Part shown: positions 6,923-13,611 of the stretch, piece by piece
Layout: each line of letters begins with the position of its first letter
Numbering within the stretch: position 1 is the first letter of the stretch
Assembly (NCBI GenBank): GCA_913064925.1
Contig: CAJYBN010000043.1
Location: 1 to 15,802, forward strand
DNA: 15,802 nucleotides
Reading direction: 5' to 3'
Source of the DNA: an uncultured Peptococcaceae bacterium
GTDB lineage: Bacteria; Bacillota; Desulfotomaculia; Desulfotomaculales; Desulfallaceae
Position numbers and translations under genes: made by a program
The notes under the pieces: generated by a model
Databases searched by the model: none
Seen by the model: the letters and a program-made list of their open reading frames with translations, nothing else
What the model was told of the DNA's origin: nothing

Positions 6923-8311
6923 TTAATCGGCCTTACTTGGTGAAACAAGCCGTTTCTTTCTGGCTGCCCAATCGGCGATGTTTTTTTGCTTGCCCCGGGC
7001 CACGCCCAGCGCACCCGGCGGTACGTCCTTGGTAATGGTGGAGCCAGCGCCGGTTACCGCTCCGGCGCCGACCCTGACGGGAGCCACCAAGTTGGTATTG
7101 CTGCCGATAAACGCGTTATCCTCGATCTGGGTGAGCGATTTCCTTTCCCCGTCGTAATTGCAGGTGATGGCGCCGGCCCCAATATTGACCCCCCGGCCCA
7201 CCAGGGCGTCGCCCACGTAGCTTAAATGGGGCACCTTGCTGCCTTCACCCAGCCGCGCGTTCTTCAGTTCTACGAAATCCCCTACCTTGACTCCCCGTTC
7301 CAGCACGCAACCGGGACGGATATAAGCATAGGGACCTATACGGCAACCGTCTCCCACTGTACTTTCCGTAATCACCGAATACTGCACGGTTACGTCTTTT
7401 CCCAGCACTGCGCCCGCCAAGCGAGCGGAAGGCCCAATGTTACAATTCTCGCCAATTTTCGATTTTCCTTCAATGAATGTGAAAGGATAAACAATTGTAT
7501 CGGAGCCTATCTCCACGGTGTCATCGATAAAGGTGGTATCAGGATCCATAATGGTGATACCCGACAACATCAGCCTTTCCAGCACGCGGCGGCGCATGAT
7601 CTTTTCCACCGCCGCCAGCTGTCGCCTGTCGTTAATGCCCATTATTTCGCTGGCGTCTTCCACGCGCACGGCTCCCACCGGCTCGCCCTGCCCGGCGTAA
7701 TATTCAATTATGTCGGTGAGGTAATATTCCCCCTGGGCGTTGTCCGAGCGCAAAGCGGCCAGGGCGTCAAAAAGCCCCCGGAGGCGAAAACAGTAAACGC
7801 CGGTGTTTATTTCCCGCACGCGCAATTCCTCCGGCGCTGCATCTTTTTGCTCCACTATCCTGCCGACCCGGCCGTCGGGCGAACGTATCACCCGGCCGTA
7901 GCCGGCCGGGTCCGCCAGCTCGGCGGTCAACACTGTAACGGCATTGCCCATGCGGGTGTGCTGCCGGTACAGGTCCCGCAAAGTTTCCGGCCGCAGCAGC
8001 GGGGTATCGCCGCACAATACCAACACGTCCCCGTCCACACCCTCCAAGGCGTCCCGGGCCTGCATGAGCGCGTGGGCCGTGCCCAGCTGCTCCCGCTGGT
8101 GGGCAATTTCCACGCCGCCCTCGATGGCCCCGGCCACAAGGTTTCCCTGGTAACCCACCACCAGGATTATTTTTTGCACGCCGGCTTTCTTTACCGCCAG
8201 CAGCACGTGTTCCACCATGGCCCGCCCGCCGACTTTGTGCAAAACCTTGGGCAGGCCGGACTTCATCCGGGTGCCCTTGCCCGCCGCCAATATTACCGCC
8301 GCCAGCTGCAT
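6923..8311 (-). CDS. glmU: Bifunctional GlmU: GlcNAc-1-P uridyltransferase / GlcN-1-P acetyltransferase
   Basis: GlmU acetylates glucosamine 1-phosphate and then attaches UMP, giving UDP-GlcNAc for peptidoglycan and other wall polymers. The 462-residue protein is full length (E. coli 456). The N-terminal pyrophosphorylase domain carries LAAGKGTRMKSGLPKVLH (8-25), CGDTPLL (100-106) and GEYYLTDII (194-202). The C-terminal left-handed beta-helix runs from about 250 with hexapeptide repeats; the acetyltransferase region VPHLSYVGDA includes His362, matching E. coli His363. ATG 8311 follows GGGAGG at suitable spacing. An extended -10 promoter lies about 50 bases upstream, and a hairpin separates it from spoVG, so glmU-prs probably form their own transcription unit. 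Confidence 0.98.
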   Translation of the reverse strand: MQLAAVILAAGKGTRMKSGLPKVLHKVGGRAMVEHVLLAVKKAGVQKIILVVGYQGNLVAGAIEGGVEIAHQREQLGTAHALMQARDALEGVDGDVLVLCGDTPLLRPETLRDLYRQHTRMGNAVTVLTAELADPAGYGRVIRSPDGRVGRIVEQKDAAPEELRVREINTGVYCFRLRGLFDALAALRSDNAQGEYYLTDIIEYYAGQGEPVGAVRVEDASEIMGINDRRQLAAVEKIMRRRVLERLMLSGITIMDPDTTFIDDTVEIGSDTIVYPFTFIEGKSKIGENCNIGPSARLAGAVLGKDVTVQYSVITESTVGDGCRIGPYAYIRPGCVLERGVKVGDFVELKNARLGEGSKVPHLSYVGDALVGRGVNIGAGAITCNYDGERKSLTQIEDNAFIGSNTNLVAPVRVGAGAVTGAGSTITKDVPPGALGVARGKQKNIADWAARKKRLVSPSKAD

Positions 8312-8358
8312 CAGGTATAAAACCTCCCATGCACATCAGCTATAAAACGTTATTCAAT

Positions 8359-8386
8359 ATTATGGCACACACTAATATATATTCAA
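8359..8386 (-). promoter_or_regulatory. Candidate sigma-A promoter for glmU-prs
   Basis: On the minus strand, TTGAAT (8386-8381) and CATAAT (8364-8359) are 16 bases apart, with TG one base before the -10, making an extended -10 element. Transcription would start near 8352, leaving a leader of about 40 bases to the glmU ATG. Confidence 0.6.
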
Positions 8387-8426
8387 CAAAAACCCGGCAA
8401 CCCCTTTTTACCGCTGTGCACAATAA

Positions 8427-8463
8427 ATAAGGGAAAGATCCTGCGGGCAGGACTATCCCTTAT
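8427..8463 (-). terminator. Probable terminator after spoVG
   Basis: An 8-bp outer stem (ATAAGGGA / TCCCTTAT) encloses a 5-bp inner stem (TCCTG / CAGGA) with a small internal loop. On the minus strand it is followed by TTATTG, a weak U-tract. It lies between spoVG and the glmU promoter and would limit read-through between them. Confidence 0.55.
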
Positions 8464-8508
8464 CAATAAAAAAACACTTCAACCGTGCTGGAACGGCCGT
8501 AAAATGGA

Positions 8509-8541
8509 ATTATAAGGCATTAATATGGCATTATAAAGCAT
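8509..8541. repeat. Short direct repeat spanning the spoVG stop codon
   Basis: ATTATAAGGCAT (8509-8520) and ATTATAAAGCAT (8530-8541) differ at one base. The second copy contains the spoVG stop codon. It looks like a small local duplication of the gene's 3' end; no function is evident. Confidence 0.5.
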
Positions 8542-8785
8542 CGGCATACGCCCTGAGAACCGCGTCCTGGATAATTTCCCTGGCAAAAGAGTTGATGGGG
8601 TGGGCGATATCCCTGAACTCTCCGCTGGGTGTCTTTCTACTGGGCATGGCGACGAACAAGCCGTTTTGCCCCTCTACCACTTTGACATCGTGGATGACAA
8701 ACATGTCGTCCAGGGTTACCGAAACTATGGCTTTCATTTTCCCTTCCGTTAAAACTTTACGTATTCTTACATCGGTAACGTTCAC
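8531..8785 (-). CDS. spoVG: SpoVG family RNA/DNA-binding regulator
   Basis: SpoVG is a small nucleic-acid-binding protein affecting asymmetric septation, sporulation and, in several Firmicutes, post-transcriptional control. The 84-residue protein carries the family core: VTDVRIRKV, GKMKAIVSVTLDDMFVIHD, then GLFVAMPSRKTPSGEFRDIA and HPINSFAREIIQDAVL. It is slightly shorter than the B. subtilis protein (97), lacking its acidic tail. The start is GTG 8785 with AAGGTGGTG just upstream. The sequence upstream matches the sigma-H promoter of the B. subtilis gene closely. Position before glmU is conserved across Firmicutes. Confidence 0.97.
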   Translation of the reverse strand: MNVTDVRIRKVLTEGKMKAIVSVTLDDMFVIHDVKVVEGQNGLFVAMPSRKTPSGEFRDIAHPINSFAREIIQDAVLRAYADAL

Positions 8786-8832
8786 AAGCTCACCACCTTC
8801 CGTTAACCATTTATGTCAAGTTTTCCATTTTT

Positions 8833-8861
8833 TTATTCTCTATTAGGATAAATATTCCTGC
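8833..8861 (-). promoter_or_regulatory. Sigma-H-type promoter of spoVG
   Basis: On the minus strand GCAGGAATA (8861-8853) is followed, after a 14-base gap, by GAATAA (8838-8833). This matches the sigma-H pattern (AGGAWWW, then GAAT) and the layout of the known B. subtilis spoVG promoter. The predicted leader is about 40 bases. Sigma-H is the transition-state sigma factor, so spoVG is probably induced on entry into stationary phase. Confidence 0.72.
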
Positions 8862-8898
8862 ACTATTCGCATGTATTTAGAAAATTATTCCTAAAAAA

Positions 8899-10137
8899 TT
8901 ACCCCTTTTCTACTTTATAACCTTTTTCCCGCAGCAGGCTGATAATACCGTTAACATGTTCCGGGTTACGGGTTTCCAACAGCAGCTTGACCTCGGCCTT
9001 TTGCAGCGGTACGCACGGGTCGACCCGGTCATGGGAAATGTTGATGATGTTAGCCCGCATCTCCGCCACGCTGGCCAGCAAGGTCTGCAAGGCCCCCGGC
9101 CTGTCATCAAGCAGGGCACGCAGGTACACCCGCCGGCCGGAACGGAGCAGCCCCCGTTCGATAAGAATGGAAACAGTGTTAATGTCGATGTTGCCGCCGC
9201 TGAGCACCACCGCCACCCGCCTGCCGGGCAGCGCTACCCGGCCCTGCAGCAAAGCAGCCAAGCCGGCGGCACCGGCGCCCTCTACCACCATCTTAGAACG
9301 CTCCAGCAGCATGGTGATGGCCCGAGCGATTTCCTCGTCGTCCACCGTAACTACATCGTCCACGTAGCGGCTGACCAGGGAAAAAGTCAGGCGGCCGGGC
9401 CGTTTCACCGCAATGCCGTCGGCCAGGGTGCAGGCCCGCTCCGATTCCTGCCAGCGGCCTAAACGGTAACTGGTATACATGGCCGGCGCCCCGGCGGACT
9501 GCACGCCGATAACCTTTACCGAAGGGCAACGGTGCTTAACCGCCAGCGCCACGCCGGCCGCCAGGCCGCCGCCTCCCACGGGTACAACGACGGCATCGGC
9601 GTGTTCCAGTTGCTCCAGTATTTCCAATCCCACCGTGCCCTGGCCGGCGATGACGTCGGGGTCATCAAAGCCGTGGATAAACGTGGCCCCGGTGGCGGCC
9701 TGGATTTCCTTCGCGCGGCTGTACGCCTCGTCGTACCCCTGGCCGGCCAGCACTACTTGCGCCCCGTACCCCCTGGTGGCTTCCACCTTAGCCAGGGGAG
9801 CAGTGGCGGGCATGACCACTGTGGCGGCGATCCCGGCCTTTGCCGCGGCACAGGCCACCCCCTGGGCGTGATTGCCGGCGGATGCGGTTATTACGCCCCT
9901 GGCCCGCTGGGCGGCGTCCAGCCTGTGTATCTTATAGTAGGCCCCCCTTATTTTGAAGGAGCCGGTTTTTTGCATGTTTTCCGCCTTGAAGTAAACGTGA
10001 CTGCCGGTGAGCTGGCTGAACGTGCGCGAGTAGTCCACCGGCGTGCGGTGGACCACCCCCGCCAGCACCGACGCCGCATCCACAACCCGGTCAAAAGATA
10101 AGAGGCTGTCTTTTTCCCTGTCGCCGTTATTTTCCAC
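8899..10137 (-). CDS. ilvA: Threonine dehydratase (threonine ammonia-lyase), PLP enzyme with C-terminal ACT domain
   Basis: The enzyme converts threonine to 2-oxobutanoate and ammonia, via an enamine, feeding isoleucine synthesis or threonine catabolism. The 412-residue protein has the PLP fold type II core: the Schiff-base lysine in GSFKIRGA (Lys62), SAGNHAQG (86-93), PVGGGGLAAG (186-195) and SGGNIDIN (313-320). One ACT domain follows at about 336-410 (RALLDDRPGAL). A single C-terminal ACT fits the medium-length group found in many Firmicutes and archaea rather than the two-ACT E. coli IlvA (514 residues). Whether it is biosynthetic (ilvA) or catabolic (tdcB) cannot be told. The start is GTG 10137 with AAGGTGG upstream. 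It occupies the position where B. subtilis has yabJ (ridA). It ends 38 bases before the sigma-H promoter of spoVG. Confidence 0.93.
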   Translation of the reverse strand: MENNGDREKDSLLSFDRVVDAASVLAGVVHRTPVDYSRTFSQLTGSHVYFKAENMQKTGSFKIRGAYYKIHRLDAAQRARGVITASAGNHAQGVACAAAKAGIAATVVMPATAPLAKVEATRGYGAQVVLAGQGYDEAYSRAKEIQAATGATFIHGFDDPDVIAGQGTVGLEILEQLEHADAVVVPVGGGGLAAGVALAVKHRCPSVKVIGVQSAGAPAMYTSYRLGRWQESERACTLADGIAVKRPGRLTFSLVSRYVDDVVTVDDEEIARAITMLLERSKMVVEGAGAAGLAALLQGRVALPGRRVAVVLSGGNIDINTVSILIERGLLRSGRRVYLRALLDDRPGALQTLLASVAEMRANIINISHDRVDPCVPLQKAEVKLLLETRNPEHVNGIISLLREKGYKVEKG

Positions 10138-10473
10138 TATTTTCCCCCACCTTGGACGTAAAATATACTTTTATTGAACCACCGGCCCCGCCCATCACAA
10201 GTATCTTTACCCGCACCCGTAACGGGCGCTCCAGTGGTTTCCTCCGTCGCTCCGCAATTTTCATCGTAGTGCAACCAAGTAAACCGGCGTTCAACACTTG
10301 CCGCAGCCTGCGTAACCGTTACCCCACGCCCTAAGCGGTCGCAGCTTCGGGGCTATGACGGGCTACGCTACGCAGCCAGTGCTCCGCTGTACTCCGGAAA
10401 ACCGCCGGATCGCCGCGACACCGGGGCACATGTTCCGTACAAGGTGAAGCGACGGTGCGCGCGCGGGGGCCGC
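10138..10473. other. Gene-poor intergenic region upstream of threonine dehydratase
   Basis: No protein I recognise is encoded here on either strand. The possible short frames (plus 10152-10334; minus 10127-10297) lack good ribosome binding sites and have codon use unlike neighbours. Several small inverted repeats are present: CCCGTAACGGG (10216-10226), GTAACCGTTAC (10311-10321) and GGCTACG...CGCAGCC near 10361-10377. No T-box motif or terminator-antiterminator pair is visible ahead of the dehydratase. It could hold a promoter with a long leader, a small RNA or a decayed gene. Confidence 0.5.
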
Positions 10474-10511
10474 CAAAAAACAAACCCCGGCATGCAAAAC
10501 AAGCACCGGGG
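10474..10511 (-). terminator. Intrinsic terminator after the nucleotidyltransferase
   Basis: On the minus strand CCCCGGTGC and GCATGCCGGGG pair (6 bp plus 3 bp with a 2-base bulge, 7-base loop) and are followed by TTTGTTTTTT. It starts about 8 bases past the stop of the nucleotidyltransferase gene and closes the ispE-side transcript. Confidence 0.8.
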
Positions 10512-10519
10512 CGCCTTGA

Positions 10520-11278
10520 TCAAGCCGATCCCAGTTGCTGGTTGACCAGTTCCAGGTCACAGGGCTTATCCACATCCACCCCGACTTCGGGGCACATGCT
10601 GATAACAACCCGCCCCTTAATCCCCAGCAAGCGGGAAACTTTCTTTTGCGCTTCTTCCAGGGTTACGTTTTTCATCAAAAAACGGATCAAAAACATAAAC
10701 CCCACCAGGCGACACAGCTTAAGCGGGCTCTTGCGCGCTTCCACCAGCTTTTGCCCCATGGGCATGCATTCCTCTACAATGGCGGGGTTGAGCAAAAATA
10801 TGTTGCCTCCGGTGTAAACCCCGTCTTTCAATTTAACGTAGGTCCGCTTGCAGGCAGCGAACCGCTTTTCCACCACTTCCCGGGGCACAATGGGGTAATA
10901 TAAATCCACTTCCTCGTCCTTACACTGGTCGATGAAATCCTCAATGGCCCGCTTGGTTATCAACGGAATGTCGGAGGTAACCAGCAAAACCTGCCGGGCC
11001 CCGGGAAGTTGCTTTAAGCCCAGCAAAACGTTTTCCGTCAGGTCCCGACCGTGTTCCACCAGCAATTCCCGTTCCCCCACCCGGAGATGGTTGGCCAGCT
11101 CCTTGCGCGGTCCCACGATGGCAATACGCCGCACGCGCTCGCACTGCCTGAGCGCCTCCACTACGTATTCCACCATCAACTTGCCCTTAATGCTGATCAG
11201 CGCTTCGTAATTGGCCGTACTGCAAGCGCGCAGGGGACCGTCGTTGGGGCTGCCGGCCAGTACCAGTGCGTCAATCAT
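10520..11278 (-). CDS. MobA-like nucleotidyltransferase of unknown substrate
   Basis: A 252-residue protein of the NTP-transferase GT-A type, related to MobA/IspD/GlmU N-terminal domains. It opens with DALVLAGSPNDG (3-14), a variant of the usual LAAGxGxR loop without the basic residues. GKLMVEYVVEAL (32-43), the metal-binding-type TSDIPLI (101-107), YTGGNIFLLNP (155-165) and EVGVDVDKPCDLELV (231-245) follow. Substrate unknown; molybdenum cofactor, sugar-nucleotide or isoprenoid roles are all conceivable. ATG 11278 is chosen because it gives the family N-terminus and has GGGGGAGGATAGGGA just upstream. It overlaps the end of the GntR gene by 8 bases, so translation is probably coupled. A terminator follows. 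Confidence 0.85.
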   Translation of the reverse strand: MIDALVLAGSPNDGPLRACSTANYEALISIKGKLMVEYVVEALRQCERVRRIAIVGPRKELANHLRVGERELLVEHGRDLTENVLLGLKQLPGARQVLLVTSDIPLITKRAIEDFIDQCKDEEVDLYYPIVPREVVEKRFAACKRTYVKLKDGVYTGGNIFLLNPAIVEECMPMGQKLVEARKSPLKLCRLVGFMFLIRFLMKNVTLEEAQKKVSRLLGIKGRVVISMCPEVGVDVDKPCDLELVNQQLGSA

Positions 11279-11963
11279 TTTCGTCCCTATCCTCCCCCAT
11301 AGCGGACAGAAGCATGTGCTCGGCATTTTCTATGTGCTCGCGAGCCAGGCTTGCAGCCAGTTCCACATTGCGCTCGCTGATGGCCTCAACGATGCTCTTG
11401 TGCTCCTCCACCGCGTGTTTACCGCGCCCGGGTACGGCAAGCGACGTGGTACGAAAGCGCTGTATTTGCTCTTTCAAGTGGGTTACGATCTGCAGCAGCC
11501 GCTTGTTACGGCTGGCCTTGTAAATCAATTCGTGAAAATTGGTATCCCTCTCTACCAGAGTGTCGAGATTTTTACCGTTGCTCACTTCGTAAATTTGTAA
11601 AACGGCCCGCTCCATTTCCTCCAGTTCCTCGGGCGTGGCCCTTTCCGCCGCCAACCCCGCCGCCAGGGCCTCCAACGCCGCCCGTACCTCAAACACATCT
11701 ACTATATCCTTCACGGAAATGCCCGCCACGTAAGCCCCTTTGCGGGGAACCATGACTACGAAGCCTTCCAATTCGAGTTTTCTAATGGCTTCCCGCACCG
11801 GCGTGCGGCTTACACCCATCTCTTCCGCCAGCTGGATTTCCATTAGCCGCTCGCCCGGCTTAAGCCTTCCCTGGATAATGGCTTCCCGCAATGATTCAAA
11901 TACTATCTCCCGCAAGGGCTTGTAATTATCCAATTTTATGGGCACCAGTTTGGATTTTTCCAA
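11271..11963 (-). CDS. GntR-family transcriptional regulator, FCD (FadR-like) subfamily
   Basis: A 230-residue DNA-binding regulator. The N-terminal winged helix-turn-helix covers residues about 15-80 (ESLREAIIQGRLKPGERL, LAEEMGVSRTPVREAIRKLE, PRKGAYVAG). The C-terminal all-helical FCD ligand domain runs about 88-215 and keeps the metal-site pattern Asp140, His144, His188, His210, suggesting a metal-dependent carboxylate effector. The start is TTG 11963 with AAGGAGG eight bases upstream. It lies 62 bases after ispE and overlaps the nucleotidyltransferase by 8 bases. In B. subtilis the equivalent position holds purR, which is unrelated. Targets unknown; autoregulation or control of the neighbouring dehydratase is possible. 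Confidence 0.92.
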   Translation of the reverse strand: MEKSKLVPIKLDNYKPLREIVFESLREAIIQGRLKPGERLMEIQLAEEMGVSRTPVREAIRKLELEGFVVMVPRKGAYVAGISVKDIVDVFEVRAALEALAAGLAAERATPEELEEMERAVLQIYEVSNGKNLDTLVERDTNFHELIYKASRNKRLLQIVTHLKEQIQRFRTTSLAVPGRGKHAVEEHKSIVEAISERNVELAASLAREHIENAEHMLLSAMGEDRDEND

Positions 11964-11988
11964 CTCCCCGGCCTCCTTAATTTACTAA

Positions 11989-11994
11989 ATTATA
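11989..11994 (-). promoter_or_regulatory. Possible -10 box upstream of the GntR gene
   Basis: A perfect TATAAT on the minus strand lies in an AT-rich stretch about 25 bases before the TTG start, but no recognisable -35 is present. It may be chance; the GntR gene could equally be read through from ispE. Confidence 0.3.
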
Positions 11995-12025
11995 TTTTAC
12001 CATTTTTTATTTTTTTCTAGCAAGA

Positions 12026-12886
12026 TTACCGAGCTGTAAGCCTGCCGCAAAACACCGTGGCCGCCACCCACAGTTCGCCGTCTCCTCCGACGACACCTGC
12101 AGCCCGCTCCGCCTCGGCATAATTAGAAAATATACCAAACACGGTAGGACCGCTCCCGCTCATTAGCACGCCGCGGGCGCCGGCGGCAGCCAGTAAGTTT
12201 TTAATAGCGCCTATTTCGGGAAACAACGACATGGTTACCGGCTCCAGAGCGTTACCCATGCAGGCCAGCACGCCGCCCAGGTCGCCCCTGTCCAGTGCCG
12301 CCAGCATACCCCGGCAATCGGCGCGAAAAGCGCCGCCCATGGCATCGTAACGGCGATAAATTTCCGCCGTGCTGACGCCGAAAGAAGGCTTTACCAGCAC
12401 TACGCCCAGGGGCGGTAGATCCGGCAGGGGAGTAATGATTTCCCCCCGGCCGCGAGCCAGAGCCGTACCGCCGTGCAAGCAAAAAGGTACGTCTGAACCG
12501 AGAACGGCGCCCAAGGACGCCAGTTCATCCAACGGCAGCCCCAGATCCCATACCTCGTTTAAGCCGCGCAGTACCGCTGCTGCATCTGCTGAGCCGCCGG
12601 CCAACCCGGCTGCCGGGGGAATGCGCTTGAGCAGCTTTATCCTGGCGCCCCCGGGATAGCCGGTACGGCTGCGCAGCAGGTCTGCCGCTTGGTAGGCCAG
12701 GTTACCCGGCCCGGCGGGCAGCTCCGCTCCAGTTACATGCAACTCAATTTCCGAGGCCGGCGTTATTTCCAGCAAATCACACAGGGTCACCGTCTGCATG
12801 ATCGTCTCCAGCTCGTGGTAGCCGTCGGGCCTGGTGCCCGCCACATCCAGCACCAGGTTTATTTTGGCGTGCGCCCGGTATAGCAT
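12026..12886 (-). CDS. ispE: 4-diphosphocytidyl-2-C-methyl-D-erythritol kinase
   Basis: IspE phosphorylates the 2-hydroxyl of CDP-methylerythritol with ATP in the MEP route to isoprenoids. The 286-residue GHMP kinase shows AHAKINLVLDV with Lys8, RPDGYHEL, the ATP loop PPAAGLAGGSADAA (90-103), GSDVPFCLHGGTALARGRGE with the catalytic-type Asp132, and the C-terminal GVLMSGSGPTVFGIF. Length matches the family. ATG 12886 has GGGAG eight bases upstream. An extended -10 promoter candidate lies 43 bases upstream, overlapping a terminator-like hairpin. It is divergent from the L,D-transpeptidase gene. Confidence 0.97.
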   Translation of the reverse strand: MLYRAHAKINLVLDVAGTRPDGYHELETIMQTVTLCDLLEITPASEIELHVTGAELPAGPGNLAYQAADLLRSRTGYPGGARIKLLKRIPPAAGLAGGSADAAAVLRGLNEVWDLGLPLDELASLGAVLGSDVPFCLHGGTALARGRGEIITPLPDLPPLGVVLVKPSFGVSTAEIYRRYDAMGGAFRADCRGMLAALDRGDLGGVLACMGNALEPVTMSLFPEIGAIKNLLAAAGARGVLMSGSGPTVFGIFSNYAEAERAAGVVGGDGELWVAATVFCGRLTAR

Positions 12887-12928
12887 GACAAACTCTCCCG
12901 GTCATGTTTTATCTCCAAAACTCATTTT

Positions 12929-12956
12929 AGTATACCAAAAAAAGCCGGAGAAACAA
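12929..12956 (-). promoter_or_regulatory. Candidate promoter of ispE
   Basis: On the minus strand TATACT (12934-12929), preceded by TGG, forms an extended -10. A poor -35 (TTGTTT, 12956-12951) is 16 bases upstream. The T-tract of the adjacent hairpin forms the spacer. Confidence 0.45.
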
Positions 12957-12966
12957 GCACTCCGGC
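12937..12966 (-). terminator. Terminator-like hairpin in the ispE upstream region
   Basis: A 7-bp perfect stem (GCCGGAG / CTCCGGC, 9-base loop) followed on the minus strand by seven T residues. No minus-strand gene lies directly upstream; the nearest is the DMT gene beyond two plus-strand genes. It may stop antisense transcription, act as a leader terminator, or be part of the promoter. Confidence 0.6.
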
Positions 12967-13037
12967 CCGCCGGCGCGAAGTTAATCATTATCCGCTGCGG
13001 CCGCTCATATATTTATTTAAGCTAAGGAGTGATCGCT

Positions 13038-13592
13038 TTGGCAGGGCAACAATTCCGCCAGGATGGTACGTATTTAACCATCAATACCGTTACGCGTAAG
13101 TTGCACCACTACCGGGGTAAACGCCTGGTTAAGGAGTACCCAGTGGCGGTAGGTAAACCCTCTACGCCCACCCCTCCGGGCAATTACCGGATTAAAAACA
13201 AAATCGTCAACCCGGGAGGCATACTGGGTACCAGGTGGATGGGCCTCACCATCCCCGGCGGCAACTATGGTATTCACGGCACTAATAATCCTTCCTCCAT
13301 CGGGCACGCCGTCTCCCTCGGCTGCATCCGCATGCACAACCGGGATATTGAGGGGCTTTTCCCGCAGGTTGCCATCGGCACACCGGTACACATTTCCGGC
13401 CGGGCCGGACCGCCGGATCTCTCCGGACCCGCCGTGCCTGCGGACGGGCTCAGAACATATACCATCCAACCGGGCGACACCTTGTGGAAGATCGCCCGCC
13501 GCTTCAACGTTTCCCTGGAGGAGCTCATTGCCGCCAACAAGCTGGCCTACCCCGACCGGGTTTACCCTGGGCAGGTCATAGTGATTCCTTAA
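13038..13592 (+). CDS. L,D-transpeptidase (YkuD domain) with C-terminal LysM
   Basis: L,D-transpeptidases form 3-3 cross-links or modify peptidoglycan through a cysteine nucleophile. The 184-residue protein has an N-terminal YkuD domain (about 10-120) with YPVAVGKPSTPTPPGNY, NYGIHGT (His80) and SLGCIRMHN (Cys96, Arg98). A Pro-rich linker and one LysM motif follow (about 139-184; YTIQPGDTLWKIARRFNVSLEE). No signal peptide is visible, as in B. subtilis YkuD, so it may act in the mother cell or spore wall rather than be secreted by the Sec route. TTG 13038 is chosen because AAGGAG ends eight bases before it; an in-frame GTG at 13029 lies inside that site. A ZIP transporter gene follows after 19 bases. 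Confidence 0.93.
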   Translation: MAGQQFRQDGTYLTINTVTRKLHHYRGKRLVKEYPVAVGKPSTPTPPGNYRIKNKIVNPGGILGTRWMGLTIPGGNYGIHGTNNPSSIGHAVSLGCIRMHNRDIEGLFPQVAIGTPVHISGRAGPPDLSGPAVPADGLRTYTIQPGDTLWKIARRFNVSLEELIAANKLAYPDRVYPGQVIVIP

Positions 13593-13611
13593 CTGCCGGG
13601 GAGGCGATCAA

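Noticed and set aside
7226..8320. Open frame of 364 codons on the plus strand
   Set aside because: Fully antisense to glmU, whose catalytic motifs are intact. The product is His/Gln/Pro-rich with no family resemblance.
8814..8819. TTGACA on the minus strand upstream of spoVG, a perfect sigma-A -35
   Set aside because: The matching -10 would fall on the spoVG ribosome binding site and no TATAAT-like sequence is there. The sigma-H pair just upstream is better.
10127..10297. Small minus-strand frame (about 56 codons from GTG 10297) ending just inside ilvA
   Set aside because: The end has a plausible beta-strand look (VRVKILVMGGAGG), but there is no Shine-Dalgarno, codon use is unlike neighbours, and no family is recognised.
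10152..10334. Small plus-strand frame of 60 codons starting at TTG
   Set aside because: No ribosome binding site, composition not protein-like, and it overlaps the opposing frame above.
12990..13020. Sigma-E-like CATATATT upstream of the L,D-transpeptidase
   Set aside because: The -10 is a near match, but the -35 at the right spacing is poor, so it is not listed as a promoter.
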